64,000 nt of DNA, taken from Rhodococcus antarcticus (GTDB lineage Bacteria > Actinomycetota > Actinomycetes > Mycobacteriales > Mycobacteriaceae). Location: positions 1-64,000 of the forward strand of contig NZ_CP110617.1 in NCBI RefSeq assembly GCF_026153295.1. The letters run 5' to 3'. The notes beneath the pieces were generated by a model that saw only the letters and a list, made by a program, of their open reading frames with translations, did no database searches and was not told where the DNA came from. Each line of letters opens with the position of its first letter. The first letter of the stretch is position 1. A program made the translations under genes and the position numbers. Positions 1-8,488 of the stretch are shown one piece after another.

Positions 1-1695
1 ATGAGCGCGGGTGCAGGGCCTCGGTCCCACAGTGTGTGGCGGCTGCCCACGATCGCCGGGGACCCGACGATCGTGGGGTTCGAGTTCCTGGGTGTGGAGA
101 TCGCGATCGTCAACCGAACCCACCTGCGGGGACTACCCGAGAAGGGCGACGTGTGGTCCCGGGGAGGCGCGTACATCCTGCTGAACCCCACCTCGGACGA
201 CGGGTCAACGGGCACGTATGTGGGTCACGCACGAGATTTGACGATCCGGTTGACGCAGCACACGGCGTTGAAGCCAGAGTGGCGGCGGGCGGTCCTGATC
301 CGTCGGACCGGGCAGGAGCAGTTCTCGACGGCGCACGCTGAGTGGTTGGAAGCGGCGTTGCACACACGGATGTCCGGTGCCCCCAACGTGATGTTGTCGA
401 ACGTGCGGATCCCCGCGAACGACAGCATCCCCAACGCTGACGCGGAGTTGATGCGGCCGATCGTCACCAACGTGATGGGGGTCCTCCTCGCCCTGGGCGT
501 GAACGTGGACCGTCCAGCGAAGAAGAAGATCCTGAAGCCCCCGATGGTGACCACTGCCGACGACGCCGAGGACACCGAGGACACCGAGGGGGGTGGGGAG
601 GAGGCAAGCCCGGTGGGGGCGTCGACGTGGTGGTTGGCGGTGTACCTCGCTGCCCTCGCCGCACAAAACGTCACCCCCACACCCCACACCGCCCCCGACG
701 CCGACCCGGTGGTGCTGCGTCACAACCCGACCCCGCAGGACGTGACCCTCGCTGACCTGCTCCGCGTCGAGATGGTGCAACCAGGCGCGGTGCTCCGACC
801 GTTCACCAACCCCGACCCACACACCACGGTCGTGTCGTTGATAGTGCAGCCGGACGGTCAGGTCACGTTCGAGCACGACGACAACCCTGCGCAGTGGGCG
901 TTGAAGGACGCGACCGTGCACGCCCAGATTTTTGAGAACGTCTGGCACTACTGGGCTGACCCCACCGTCGACAAGCCGCGGCGGCGCCTGCAGAAACTCG
1001 CTGAGCAGTTCCTTCGCACCGGGCACGTTCCCGACGGATTCGACCCCAACCCCACCCCCGAAACAACACCCCCGAGCGCGGACACCGCAACGCACCCGGA
1101 CACCGTTATACCGCTCACCCAGCGGCTGTCGGATGTGTGGGCTGCAGCGTCGCACTTCGGTCCACCTCCCGTGCGACCTGTCGCCACGGAGAGCCTGGGT
1201 AACCCGGCACCTATTCCCGTGACACCTCCCGTGAAGGCCGCCAAGAACGTCACCGCGAAGAGCCGCGGGAAGACTGCTGCACCTGGTGAGCACCGGCCCG
1301 CCGCGAAACTCGGGTCGGGACGCTCCGAGATCCTTGCGCTCATGGATCGGGGTCACCTGAAGGCCGGTCAACGCCTGCACGCCACCTACCGGAACCGTCA
1401 GCACCACCTCAAGGTGCAACGGGACGGGAACCTACTCGTCGATGGCACCGCCCTCTGCGACTCGTTCAGCGGCGCCAAAAACCACATCACCATGACTGGC
1501 GGAAACGGTTGGTCGTTCTGGTACACCGACCAGAACATCCCAGTCCACGTCCTCCGCATCGACGACCTCACGACAGCCATCCGCCTCTACCGCGAGGAAC
1601 AAGCCGAGAACACTAAAGCCAAAGCGAAGAAGAAAAAGAAAACCACCCAACAGTCGACGCAGACGTTCCCGGTAACCGTGCGCCGCCAGAAATAG
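1..1695 (+). CDS. GIY-YIG domain + RAMA domain protein
   Basis: The predicted protein has 564 residues if the ATG at base 1 is the start; the window edge hides anything upstream, so it may be longer. Residues about 55-115 look like a GIY-YIG nuclease fold (GAYILLNP, then TYVGHARDLTIRL). Residues about 441-505 resemble the RAMA domain (RSEILALMDRGHLKAGQRL, then LLVDG and NGWSFW), a module associated with restriction enzymes and adenine methylases. A long low-complexity, acidic and proline-rich stretch lies between them, and the C-terminus is lysine-rich. The family pattern suggests a nuclease that senses modified DNA; that role is inference. It sits at the edge of a segment rich in defence genes. 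Confidence 0.7.
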   Translation: MSAGAGPRSHSVWRLPTIAGDPTIVGFEFLGVEIAIVNRTHLRGLPEKGDVWSRGGAYILLNPTSDDGSTGTYVGHARDLTIRLTQHTALKPEWRRAVLIRRTGQEQFSTAHAEWLEAALHTRMSGAPNVMLSNVRIPANDSIPNADAELMRPIVTNVMGVLLALGVNVDRPAKKKILKPPMVTTADDAEDTEDTEGGGEEASPVGASTWWLAVYLAALAAQNVTPTPHTAPDADPVVLRHNPTPQDVTLADLLRVEMVQPGAVLRPFTNPDPHTTVVSLIVQPDGQVTFEHDDNPAQWALKDATVHAQIFENVWHYWADPTVDKPRRRLQKLAEQFLRTGHVPDGFDPNPTPETTPPSADTATHPDTVIPLTQRLSDVWAAASHFGPPPVRPVATESLGNPAPIPVTPPVKAAKNVTAKSRGKTAAPGEHRPAAKLGSGRSEILALMDRGHLKAGQRLHATYRNRQHHLKVQRDGNLLVDGTALCDSFSGAKNHITMTGGNGWSFWYTDQNIPVHVLRIDDLTTAIRLYREEQAENTKAKAKKKKKTTQQSTQTFPVTVRRQK

Positions 1696-1860
1696 GACCG
1701 ACCAGAGGTTTCACCGAGCAGGCCCACCGATGCTGACGGAAGGGCAAGTTCCGTCGCTGGCATGCGGAACATAACGGCTTTGATCTGAACCATAGTAGGT
1801 AACAGGGTGTCTTGCTATTGGATTGTTACCAATCGGCTTAATGGCGCCCAGCTCAACACT

Positions 1861-1885
1861 CCGCACGCCATTTGTTGGTGTGCGG
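1861..1885. terminator. Candidate terminator between convergent genes
   Basis: A 9-bp stem with one wobble pair (CCGCACGCC / GGTGTGCGG) and a 7-nt loop lies between two convergent genes. There is no long T-run, so termination is inferred mainly from position. Confidence 0.4.
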
Positions 1886-1909
1886 GGTATTGCAACTCAG
1901 TAGGGACGG

Positions 1910-2903
1910 CTACGGAATGGTCGTGGTGGTGTCCTGGGTGAAGCCTGAGGAGAGCCAGAGGGTGTAGGCGATGGTCGCGGGGGCGTTGATGGGGAGTCCG
2001 CCAGCTTCCAGCGCGACGTTCTCCCAGCTGAGGAGTGCGCCAGTGGTGGGGTCGAAGATGGCGGTGTGGTGCAACGCGGGAGCCTTGTGGCGGTCGTCGG
2101 CGCCCACGGCGATGCCGGGTCGTCCCAGTCGGTCGTAGACCGTGCCCTGCAGGGTGAGATCGGTGCGGGCGGCGAGGATGGTGAGCAGGGCGCTCTGCAG
2201 GTTCGGGGTGACTGCTTGGCTCGACCAGAGCTCAGCAGTCAGGCTGAGCCACCCGGAGCCATCGCGGTCGGGGTTCTTCGCGATGAGCTCGGAGACGAGG
2301 GCGGCCGTGCTCTGCCCCCCGCGACCCGACGATGCCAGTGCTGAGCTTGCCCGGTGCGTAGTCACCACTCGCGGCCACCGCGGGCCCGGACCCGGTCTCG
2401 GCAATGCGCCCGGACCCATCAGCGCTGCGCCACCGCTGGCTGTCTCCAGGGTCGATGCTGGAGCTGAGGACGGTGCCGTCGGTGCTCTGCGCCGTGTTCA
2501 GGTACCAACCCTGGGTGTGGACGTAGTTGTAGGGCCCGGTGCCAGGGAGCGGTGGTTGCGCTGCGGCCCGGGTGGCGAGGTCGCCGAGGATCTGCGCCGG
2601 GGTGTCGGTTGCGGGAAGCGCGGTGTAGAGCAGCGAGGCCGCGGTCTGCACGGTGGCCGGCGCGGTTGCGTGCAGGGCCGTCACACCGCCGATCGCGACC
2701 GCGGCGGTGACGGCGGCAGCAACCAGGATCCGCACCCGGGGCCGAGACGTCGATGGGCGGAGTTCAGGTAGTCGAACGATGCGGTCATCGATGTCGTTCG
2801 GTGGCCTGAACGCAGGGGGGTGCACGGACCGGACGGCGTCGTCGGTGGGGAACTTCTGTGCGGCCATCCGTTGCAGCGCGCTCCTGGTATCGGTGTTCAT
2901 CAC
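1910..2903 (-). pseudogene. CU044_5270-type membrane protein, frameshifted
   Basis: Two overlapping frames together encode one protein. The N-terminal frame (from ATG 2903) has a cytoplasmic start, one membrane helix at about residues 55-75 (ILVAAAVTAAVAIGGVTAL) and an extracellular region. The C-terminal frame continues the domain to 1910. The frame changes at a run of six C (2315-2320, plus strand); one base too many explains it. The family normally follows an ECF sigma gene and is thought to act as its membrane partner. Here its ATG overlaps the sigma stop by 3 nt (ATGA). It is either a true frameshift or a homopolymer error. Confidence 0.7.
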
Positions 2904-3466
2904 CGGTTCCTTCCTGAAGTCTGATCGATCCGGGGTTCAGCACCTGAGTGAGGGGTCGGGCCGGCTTCGTCGGCGCGGATCAGTGCTTCGGTGAGCCGTC
3001 GGCGGGCGCGGTGCAGGCGCACCGCCAGGGTCGCCGGGCTGCATCCCGCTACCCGAGCAGCCTCGAGGGTGCTCAGCCCGTCCCAGACGGTCATCATCAG
3101 CACGTCACGGTCGTTATCGGAGAGCTGGGCCAGAGTGGTGAGGAAGACAAGCCGCTCGAGGGCGGGGTCATCAGCTCCAACGTCGTGGCTGGTGCGTGCG
3201 GTCCGCGCGATCTCCGTGGCGAGGGCGTCATCGCGTTGCCCACGGCGCCACTGCTCGCCGAGGAGGTGACGGGCGGTGACCAACAACCACGGCAGCACCG
3301 ACCCCGGCAGCTCGGCACGTCGGCGCCACGCGATGAGGAAGACCTCGTCGGTGACCTCGCGTGCCTGCTCAGCCGAGGTCCGCCTCATGGCCTACCCCAG
3401 CACCCGACCGTGGTGGGTCTTGTACAGCTGAGTGAAGCGCGCCTCGTCCGGATCCACGTGTGCCAC
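2900..3466 (-). pseudogene. ECF/sigma-70 family sigma factor with in-frame stop
   Basis: A sigma factor with region 2 (EVTDEVFLIAWRRRAEL) and region 4 (LSDNDRDVLMMTVWDGLS, then a helix-turn-helix with ATLAVRLHRARRRL). Reading back from ATG 3388, the frame continues as RFTQLYKTHHGRVLG, then TAG at 3392-3394, where relatives usually have an aromatic residue. A GTG start at 3464-3466 with AGGAGG just upstream fits the original start. The intact part (3388-2900, 162 residues) lacks the beginning of region 2. The gene overlaps its downstream partner (ATGA). With both genes of the pair damaged, the sigma switch is probably dead, unless the stop is a base-call error. Confidence 0.7.
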
Positions 3467-3950
3467 CGCCTCCTCACCACTGGAGCCAACGCGGCTCACA
3501 GTTACGTAATGGCCACCAGCGCCAGATTCTTACCGCGGTCCCGCACATCAAATCGGCCAGCGCAACGCTCTTGGGCCAGCAACACCAGGACATATCGCAG
3601 GTAACTGCACGGCAACCGGCCGCACCCCGTTGGGCCGGGGGAGGGCCAGTTAGTTGTTGGCCACGAGGCCGCCTACAGCGCTGACAGCGCTACGAGGGCG
3701 TTACAGGCCTGCACCGACTCGGCCGCAGCGCACTCGCCCCCTCGGCCGGTCCGGCGGCGGTGCCATGCCCTTCGCGGTACTCCACCCGCCACACCCCGAC
3801 CGCGTCCGCGGCCTGATTTCCCCGTTCATGGGTCGCCTGGCTCCATTCAAACCTGGCGAACACCACGGTCACCCTTCAGCCGCCTCGACGAGGTTCCCTG
3901 AGCGGTGGCTGGCCATCCATCGTCGCCGCAGCGACTCCGCTGTCAGCTCG
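3467..3950. other. Intergenic, no gene seen
   Basis: About 480 bases between the sigma gene and the IS30 element. Open frames here lack coding character and ribosome sites. Short repeats of AGCGCT occur near 3675-3690. No feature is supported. Confidence 0.5.
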
Positions 3951-3969
3951 GTGGGGCCAAGTCAGGTTC

Positions 3970-3996
3970 GGTGGATCCCAGTGAACGTCGCACCAC
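3970..3996 (+). repeat. IS30 left inverted repeat (core)
   Basis: Matches the reverse complement of 5242-5268 with about two mismatches, including a shared 13-base block GGTGGATCCCAGT. Confidence 0.8.
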
Positions 3997-4005
3997 CTGA
4001 GCGAG

Positions 4006-5256
4006 ATGCGGGGTGTGGTGGTGGCGGGTCGAGGTCGTCCAGGTCCGGAGCCGTTGTCAGGTCAGCGGGAGTGGTTCGCCGCCCTGGTCGCGGCGGGGGT
4101 CAGCAACAGCGAGGCGTGTCGGACTGTGGGGGTGAACCGTAAGACCGGGACCCGGTGGCGTTACGGGCGCAGCATCCCCGCCGCGGGTGGTGGGCTGCTG
4201 CACTATGCGCCGGTGCTGCGCCCCCGTGATGGTGTCATCAGCTCCCGCTACCTATCGGAGCAGGAGCGGGTGGTCATCGCCGACCTGCACCGGGGCGGGG
4301 TCAGTGGGCGGGTCATTGCCGCCGAGCTCGGGCGCAGCCCGTCGACGGTGAGCCGGGAGCTGGCCCGCAACACCGACCCCGGCCGCCGCTACGGCGCCGG
4401 GGTGGCCCAGGCCCGGGCGGTGCTCCGCCGGGGTCGACCGCGACCGCGGAGGGTGGAGAGGGATGTGGTGTTGCGGGTCTTCGTGCAGCAGTGCCTGGAC
4501 GTGCGGTGGTCCCCGGAGCAGGTCAGCCACGCCCTGAGTGTGGAGTTCGCCGACCAGCCGGCCCGGCAGCTGTGCACCGAGAGCCTCTACCAGGCCCTGT
4601 ACAGCCGAAACCCGTTCGTGCAGCGGACGTTGCGGTCGAGGCGGTGGCGGTCACGGCGCCGCCCGCACCGGCACCCCGACGCCCGCCGACCGGCTCGGCA
4701 CGCGACACCCCTGGTGATGATCGAGGACCGCCCGGCCTCGGTGAACGACCGGGTCGAGGTCGGCAACTGGGAGGGAGACTTGATCATGGGACCGGGCAAC
4801 CGGTCGGCGATCGGGACCCTCGTCGAGCGCTCCACCAGGGCGGTGGTGCTGGTGCACCTGCCCGATGGGCGGACCGCGGTCGCCGTCCGCGACGCCCTCG
4901 TCGAGGTCTTCGCCGCCATGCCGGCCGGGGTGCGCCGGTCGTTGACCTGGGACCAGGGCACCGAGCTCAGCGCCCACGCCGAGATCACCCGGATCTTGTC
5001 GCTGCCGGTGTTCTTCTGCCACCCGCACAGCCCCTGGGAGCGCGGCAGCAATGAGAACATGAATGGATTGCTCCGCGACTATTTCCCCAAGGGCACCGAC
5101 CTCGCTGTCCACCCCGCGCAGCGACTGCGCGCGGTGGCCGACGAGCTCAACAACCGACCCCGCAAGACCCTGAACTGGGCCACCCCCGCCGCTCTGCTCG
5201 CCGCCCACATCGCCGCGCTACCCTCGGCTTCGAAGTCCATCGTGGTGCGACGATGA
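4006..5256 (+). CDS. IS30-family transposase
   Basis: A 416-residue DDE transposase. The N-terminal half has two helix-turn-helix regions: around residues 30-50 (GVSNSEACRTVGVNRKTG) and around 85-120 (LSEQERVVIADL, then RSPSTVSRELARN). The catalytic core has D258 (NWEGDLIMG), D316 (TWDQGTEL) and E350 (SNENMNGLLRDYFPKGTDL), the IS30 signature. Length is slightly above the family norm of about 340-400. It is complete and lies inside matching inverted repeats, so it probably mobilises only this element. Confidence 0.93.
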   Translation: MRGVVVAGRGRPGPEPLSGQREWFAALVAAGVSNSEACRTVGVNRKTGTRWRYGRSIPAAGGGLLHYAPVLRPRDGVISSRYLSEQERVVIADLHRGGVSGRVIAAELGRSPSTVSRELARNTDPGRRYGAGVAQARAVLRRGRPRPRRVERDVVLRVFVQQCLDVRWSPEQVSHALSVEFADQPARQLCTESLYQALYSRNPFVQRTLRSRRWRSRRRPHRHPDARRPARHATPLVMIEDRPASVNDRVEVGNWEGDLIMGPGNRSAIGTLVERSTRAVVLVHLPDGRTAVAVRDALVEVFAAMPAGVRRSLTWDQGTELSAHAEITRILSLPVFFCHPHSPWERGSNENMNGLLRDYFPKGTDLAVHPAQRLRAVADELNNRPRKTLNWATPAALLAAHIAALPSASKSIVVRR

Positions 5257-5268
5257 CTGGGATCCACC
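5242..5268 (-). repeat. IS30 right inverted repeat (core)
   Basis: Mirror of the left repeat; it overlaps the last codons of the transposase gene. Confidence 0.8.
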
Positions 5269-5522
5269 TTCCCACACTGGGGCCACTTCGGGTTGACACA
5301 CTCAGGTTGAGCGCCGACTTGACCATCCGGTCGTAGCTCGCCAAGGGCGGCAGTCCCTTAGTCTGTCGACCAGAATTCCCTGTCACGGCTCAACTCCCCG
5401 GTTATTGTTTTCTCAGACGGTGACCCTCAGAGGCGGTTCAGTCAACTTCCCCGGGGGTTTGACACCCGCTCCGCAAGACCTTGCAACCCACTAATCACCA
5501 TTCTTGTAATTGGCGCTCAAGC

Positions 5523-5552
5523 TTGACGCTAGACGCCTCTGAATGGTAGGAT
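5523..5552 (+). promoter_or_regulatory. Strong sigma-70-like promoter
   Basis: TTGACG (5523-5528) and TAGGAT (5547-5552) are separated by 18 bases, close to housekeeping consensus. It lies 52 bases upstream of a small reading frame with a good ribosome site, in an AT-rich patch. Confidence 0.6.
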
Positions 5553-5603
5553 GAACCTGCGTTCGGAACGTCCGACGCGATCAAATAAGAGGAAGGAAAA
5601 AGG

Positions 5604-5687
5604 GTGCCAAGTAAGCGAAAACCATGGGATCTACTCTTGCGTTCAGTGTATTACGTAGCAATGATCTTCATTAACATTCTTGACTAA
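5604..5687 (+). CDS. 27-residue basic/hydrophobic peptide
   Basis: GTG at 5604 follows AGAGGAAGG (5588-5596) by 7 bases. The peptide begins with a basic tract (VPSKRKPWDLLL) and ends in a hydrophobic stretch (VYYVAMIFINILD), as in small membrane peptides. It lies between a consensus-like promoter (5523-5552) and a 15-bp hairpin (5723-5759), so the three parts form a free-standing transcription unit. The AT-rich composition differs from neighbours. No family is recognised. It could be a small membrane toxin, a regulatory leader peptide, or chance; the compact arrangement argues against chance. Confidence 0.5.
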   Translation: MPSKRKPWDLLLRSVYYVAMIFINILD

Positions 5688-5722
5688 AGTCAAATAATAT
5701 CGATCGAATTGCTGAAATCCTC

Positions 5723-5759
5723 AAGTAGCCTTCATGCCCGGTATGCATGAAGGCTACTT
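5723..5759. terminator. Perfect 15-bp hairpin, intrinsic terminator
   Basis: Arms at 5723-5737 and 5745-5759 pair perfectly around a 7-nt loop, followed by TTAGG. It ends the small-peptide unit on the plus strand and may also stop minus-strand transcripts from the DUF2188 side. Confidence 0.7.
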
Positions 5760-5830
5760 TAGGCTACGAATAGGCCACGTTCGGCGTGTCGTCTCAGGGG
5801 CAGGGCGAGATCATCTGTGCCTCGAGGGGT

Positions 5831-6073
5831 TCAGCCCCGGGTGGACCTCGGATCGTTGCCCGGCTTGACGGTGTCCTGCTTCCGGATCGTTCCGTTAAGC
5901 CCTCGAACCTGGAGCTCGCCCCCACCGTCGTTGCCCAATATCTCTCGAGCCCGATCGACACCCTCCGCCTGCGTGCCGACGACCGCGCTCGCCCGCGCAG
6001 CCCCCGGCTTCCGCACCTCGGTCCTGCCGTCGTCCCGCCGCTGCACGACCCGCTTGTTGGCCTTCTCGGTCAT
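5831..6073 (-). CDS. DUF2188 domain protein
   Basis: An 80-residue protein. The start is set at ATG 6073 because GAGGAGAAG precedes it; the frame stays open further upstream but without a ribosome site. The pattern KRVVQRRDDGRTEVRKPGA, then THAEGVDRAREI-like (here TQAEGVDRAREILGNDGGG) and LNGTIRKQDTV, is that of small DUF2188 proteins, in which two such segments form one compact fold. Function is unknown. It is monocistronic, just past a terminator hairpin. Confidence 0.75.
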   Translation of the reverse strand: MTEKANKRVVQRRDDGRTEVRKPGAARASAVVGTQAEGVDRAREILGNDGGGELQVRGLNGTIRKQDTVKPGNDPRSTRG

Positions 6074-6317
6074 GGTGTCTTCTCCTCGAGCTCCGCGGCC
6101 GCACACGGAGGCGAGCCGACGCGCTTGGGATACCACGGACCACCGACATTTCTGGGCTCTCGGTGGAACGCTGGAGCCCTCATCGGCACTCATACGCTCC
6201 AAATCAACTTGCTGGCACCTGCGCCAGACCGACCGTGATTCTGAACGGCCACGGTGCCTCGCTGCCACGGCTCCGACATCCCGGATCTAGGGCAGAGTCA
6301 GAGCGGTGCCCGAACGT

Positions 6318-6989
6318 TCATCGCCGGTCCGGGCCTGGTAGTGCCGCCGGCACGACTACCCGTCCACCGAGCTCGACCCGTAGTCCTTGCGGTACGGCGA
6401 TGCCATTCAGCCGTTGCCAGCACTCGTCGACCAGGTCGAACAGCCCCGTGATTCCGGGCGCGGCGACGGCACCTCGCCCTCGGGAGCCAGTCATGTCCCT
6501 GTCCGTCCAGATTCCACTCCGTCCTCGTCGCCGCTGGTTCAGCAGCGGGGCCCGCGACACCTGGACCAAATGTTCCAGCGCTTCGCCCACCACCTGGTCC
6601 CCCAGCTCGCGCAAGTGACGTCGATCAGCCGCCGGCAACACGTCGCAGAGTGAGGGCCACTGCACGACAATGATCCGGTCCCACACCTCGGGTGGCACGG
6701 TGTTGGCCAGGTGATGACTCTCGCCGATCGGTAGATCGCGGAGGCGACGCTGGGCTGTCTGCGTCTGACCCACATAGATCAGACCGGGCCCCTGGCACAC
6801 CACGCCGTACAGCGCCGGTCCTTCCACGGCAGCACCGTCGCCACCGTGCGGTGCCGTCAGAGCGTGTCCGAGGGCCGCAGCGAACATCAGCCTGCGGTCT
6901 TGCAGCGCGCGGACCTTCATCGGTTCGCTGATGAGCTCCCGGGTGGCGGCTACCCATCGCTCAAACCCGTCCAGGGCGTCGCTGCTCAT
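6318..6989 (-). CDS. GIY-YIG superfamily protein
   Basis: A 223-residue protein using ATG 6989. Residues 60-82 carry the GIY-YIG core: LYGVV, then GLIYVGQTQTAQRRL, with R82 as a possible catalytic arginine. The N-terminus (1-55) is helical; the C-terminal third has QRRRGRSG and a domain ending in VPAALPGPDRR. Such domains cut DNA in repair, homing and restriction enzymes. The gene is divergent from a DGQHR-domain gene, sharing a 200-bp control region with palindromes. The two GIY-YIG proteins in this window are not obvious copies of each other. A role in DNA defence is inference. Confidence 0.65.
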   Translation of the reverse strand: MSSDALDGFERWVAATRELISEPMKVRALQDRRLMFAAALGHALTAPHGGDGAAVEGPALYGVVCQGPGLIYVGQTQTAQRRLRDLPIGESHHLANTVPPEVWDRIIVVQWPSLCDVLPAADRRHLRELGDQVVGEALEHLVQVSRAPLLNQRRRGRSGIWTDRDMTGSRGRGAVAAPGITGLFDLVDECWQRLNGIAVPQGLRVELGGRVVVPAALPGPDRR

Positions 6990-7113
6990 GCCCAACGCTA
7001 GAACAGCCGATCGTTGCCCTCTCCGGACGGGACGGTGGCCACTGCGCGCCCCCGGACGCCTCCTACGCACGGATGTACAGCGGGCTGCATGCGACAACCA
7101 AGTCTGCAGGGGT

Positions 7114-7173
7114 TGCTACGTAGATTATTCGTGCGTAGCATCGTCTACAGGAGGCACACTCGGTGTCGCTACG
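7114..7173. promoter_or_regulatory. Inverted/direct GCTACG repeats in a divergent promoter
   Basis: TGCTACG (7114-7120) and CGTAGCA (7134-7140) form a perfect 7-bp dyad with a 13-nt spacer. A third GCTACG is at 7168-7173. They lie between divergent starts at 6989 and 7191, as an operator would. Confidence 0.4.
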
Positions 7174-7190
7174 CAGGGATTGGTCAGGTC

Positions 7191-8363
7191 ATGGCGGAGA
7201 AGATCAAGCGCCCCACCTTCGGGCGGATCGCGCGGCCGGGCATTGGTTACCACCAGGGATCGCGTCAGATGGTCACCACCGTGTTGTCACCGGTGCAGTT
7301 CGTGAACGCGATCGGTGAGCGGGAGGAGTGGGACCCGCTCTCGGGGACGGGTACCAACCGGAGGGAAGACAAGCAGCACCGGCGCGGCATCGCGGACTAC
7401 CTGGCCGCGAACGCCGACTACGTCCTGAACAGCATCCTGGTGTACCTCTCGCCGGACGAGGCCGAGTTCGTCGCCGACGAACCTGGCGCACCTGTCTCTC
7501 TGGGAACCCTCTACATCGACGCCGACGCCAAGATGGTCGTCGGCGACGGAGGCCACCGCTCGAGCGCCTACGGCGATGTCATCGACGCCCACCGCCCCCT
7601 CGCCGACGAGGTCTTCGCCCGCATGACAGCGAACGGGCAGCCGGTCATCGTGGTGTTGGACGACAACCAGGCCCGCCGCGTCCAGGACTTCACCGACCTC
7701 CAGAACAACGCGAAGCCGCTCAACCAGTCCGTGGCCCAGTCGATGGACCGCCGAGAGCTGGTCAACCGCATGCTGCTCGAGGCCGTGATCAAGGCAGGCG
7801 ACGTGCCGGTGTTCGACAACGGCAACAGGGTCGAGTTCCTCACCGACTCCCCGGGCAAGCTCTCCGCCAAGATCGCCAGCTACAAGACGCTGCGGTACGC
7901 CTCGGGCACCCTGCTCGTCGGCACCGGATACCGCTCGACCAAGGCGTGGGCGGAGGCCGTGGACCTCCTCGTCTCACGCGACGAGGAGGCCGCCGCCGAG
8001 AAGGTCATCGCCTTCTGGCAGGGCTACTCCGATCTCCCCCCGGTGGCCCAGGCGCTCTCCGTCGACCGCGGAGTGGCCATCCTGCGTGAGGACACCTGGC
8101 TGACCTCGGCGAACGTGATGTACGCCCTCGCCGCCGCCGTGCACAACGTGACGACCGGCGACGCCGCCATCACGACCCCCGAAGCGTTCGCCGCCCTTGG
8201 CTCCTTCGACTTCACCCGGACCGCGACGGGTCTGCACGGCACGCTGGTCGATCCGCCACTCACCGCCGGAGGTAACCCGAAGGCGAGGACCGGCCGGGAC
8301 GCCTGGGAGAGCGCCGCGGAGGTGTTCACCAACGTCATCGTGCAGTCGGCCACGACGACGTAG
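7191..8363 (+). CDS. DGQHR/DndB-like protein
   Basis: A 390-residue protein. ATG 7191 is the first start without an upstream in-frame alternative; GCAGGGA precedes it at 7173-7179. The hallmark loop is GDGGHRSSAYG at residues 118-128 (DGGHR instead of DGQHR). Flanking segments (RRGIADYLAANADYVLNSILV before, QPVIVVLDDNQARRVQDF and DLQNNAKPLNQS after) fit the DndB/DGQHR fold. DndB represses or limits phosphorothioation in Dnd systems, and related domains occur in other DNA-modification defence loci. No dndACDE genes are near, so this is a stand-alone use. It is followed after 125 bases by a GHKL ATPase gene and probably cotranscribed. Confidence 0.75.
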   Translation: MAEKIKRPTFGRIARPGIGYHQGSRQMVTTVLSPVQFVNAIGEREEWDPLSGTGTNRREDKQHRRGIADYLAANADYVLNSILVYLSPDEAEFVADEPGAPVSLGTLYIDADAKMVVGDGGHRSSAYGDVIDAHRPLADEVFARMTANGQPVIVVLDDNQARRVQDFTDLQNNAKPLNQSVAQSMDRRELVNRMLLEAVIKAGDVPVFDNGNRVEFLTDSPGKLSAKIASYKTLRYASGTLLVGTGYRSTKAWAEAVDLLVSRDEEAAAEKVIAFWQGYSDLPPVAQALSVDRGVAILREDTWLTSANVMYALAAAVHNVTTGDAAITTPEAFAALGSFDFTRTATGLHGTLVDPPLTAGGNPKARTGRDAWESAAEVFTNVIVQSATTT

Positions 8364-8488
8364 TCGGCCGCTACACCCCCGTTCGGCAGGCAACTTCCGG
8401 GAACACCACCAGAACGCTGCACCCCGCTGCTCGACTACTACCCAACCGCCCGACCCGACCCGCGCCTCTCCCCCGTCAGGAGTACTCC

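Larger units (their letters stand above)
3951..5287 (+). mobile_element. IS30-family insertion sequence
   Basis: One full-length transposase is flanked by imperfect inverted repeats. The best-matching core (GGTGGATCCCAGT, then CGTCGCACCAC) lies at 3970-3996 and 5242-5268; weaker similarity (GTGGGGCC / GGCCCC) extends outward to about 3951 and 5287. The exact ends and target duplication cannot be fixed by eye. The transposase is intact, so the element may be active. Confidence 0.8.

Noticed and set aside
205-1419. Long minus-strand open frame opposite the GIY-YIG/RAMA gene
   Set aside because: Composition-driven shadow; Arg/Gly/His-rich, no ribosome site or family pattern.
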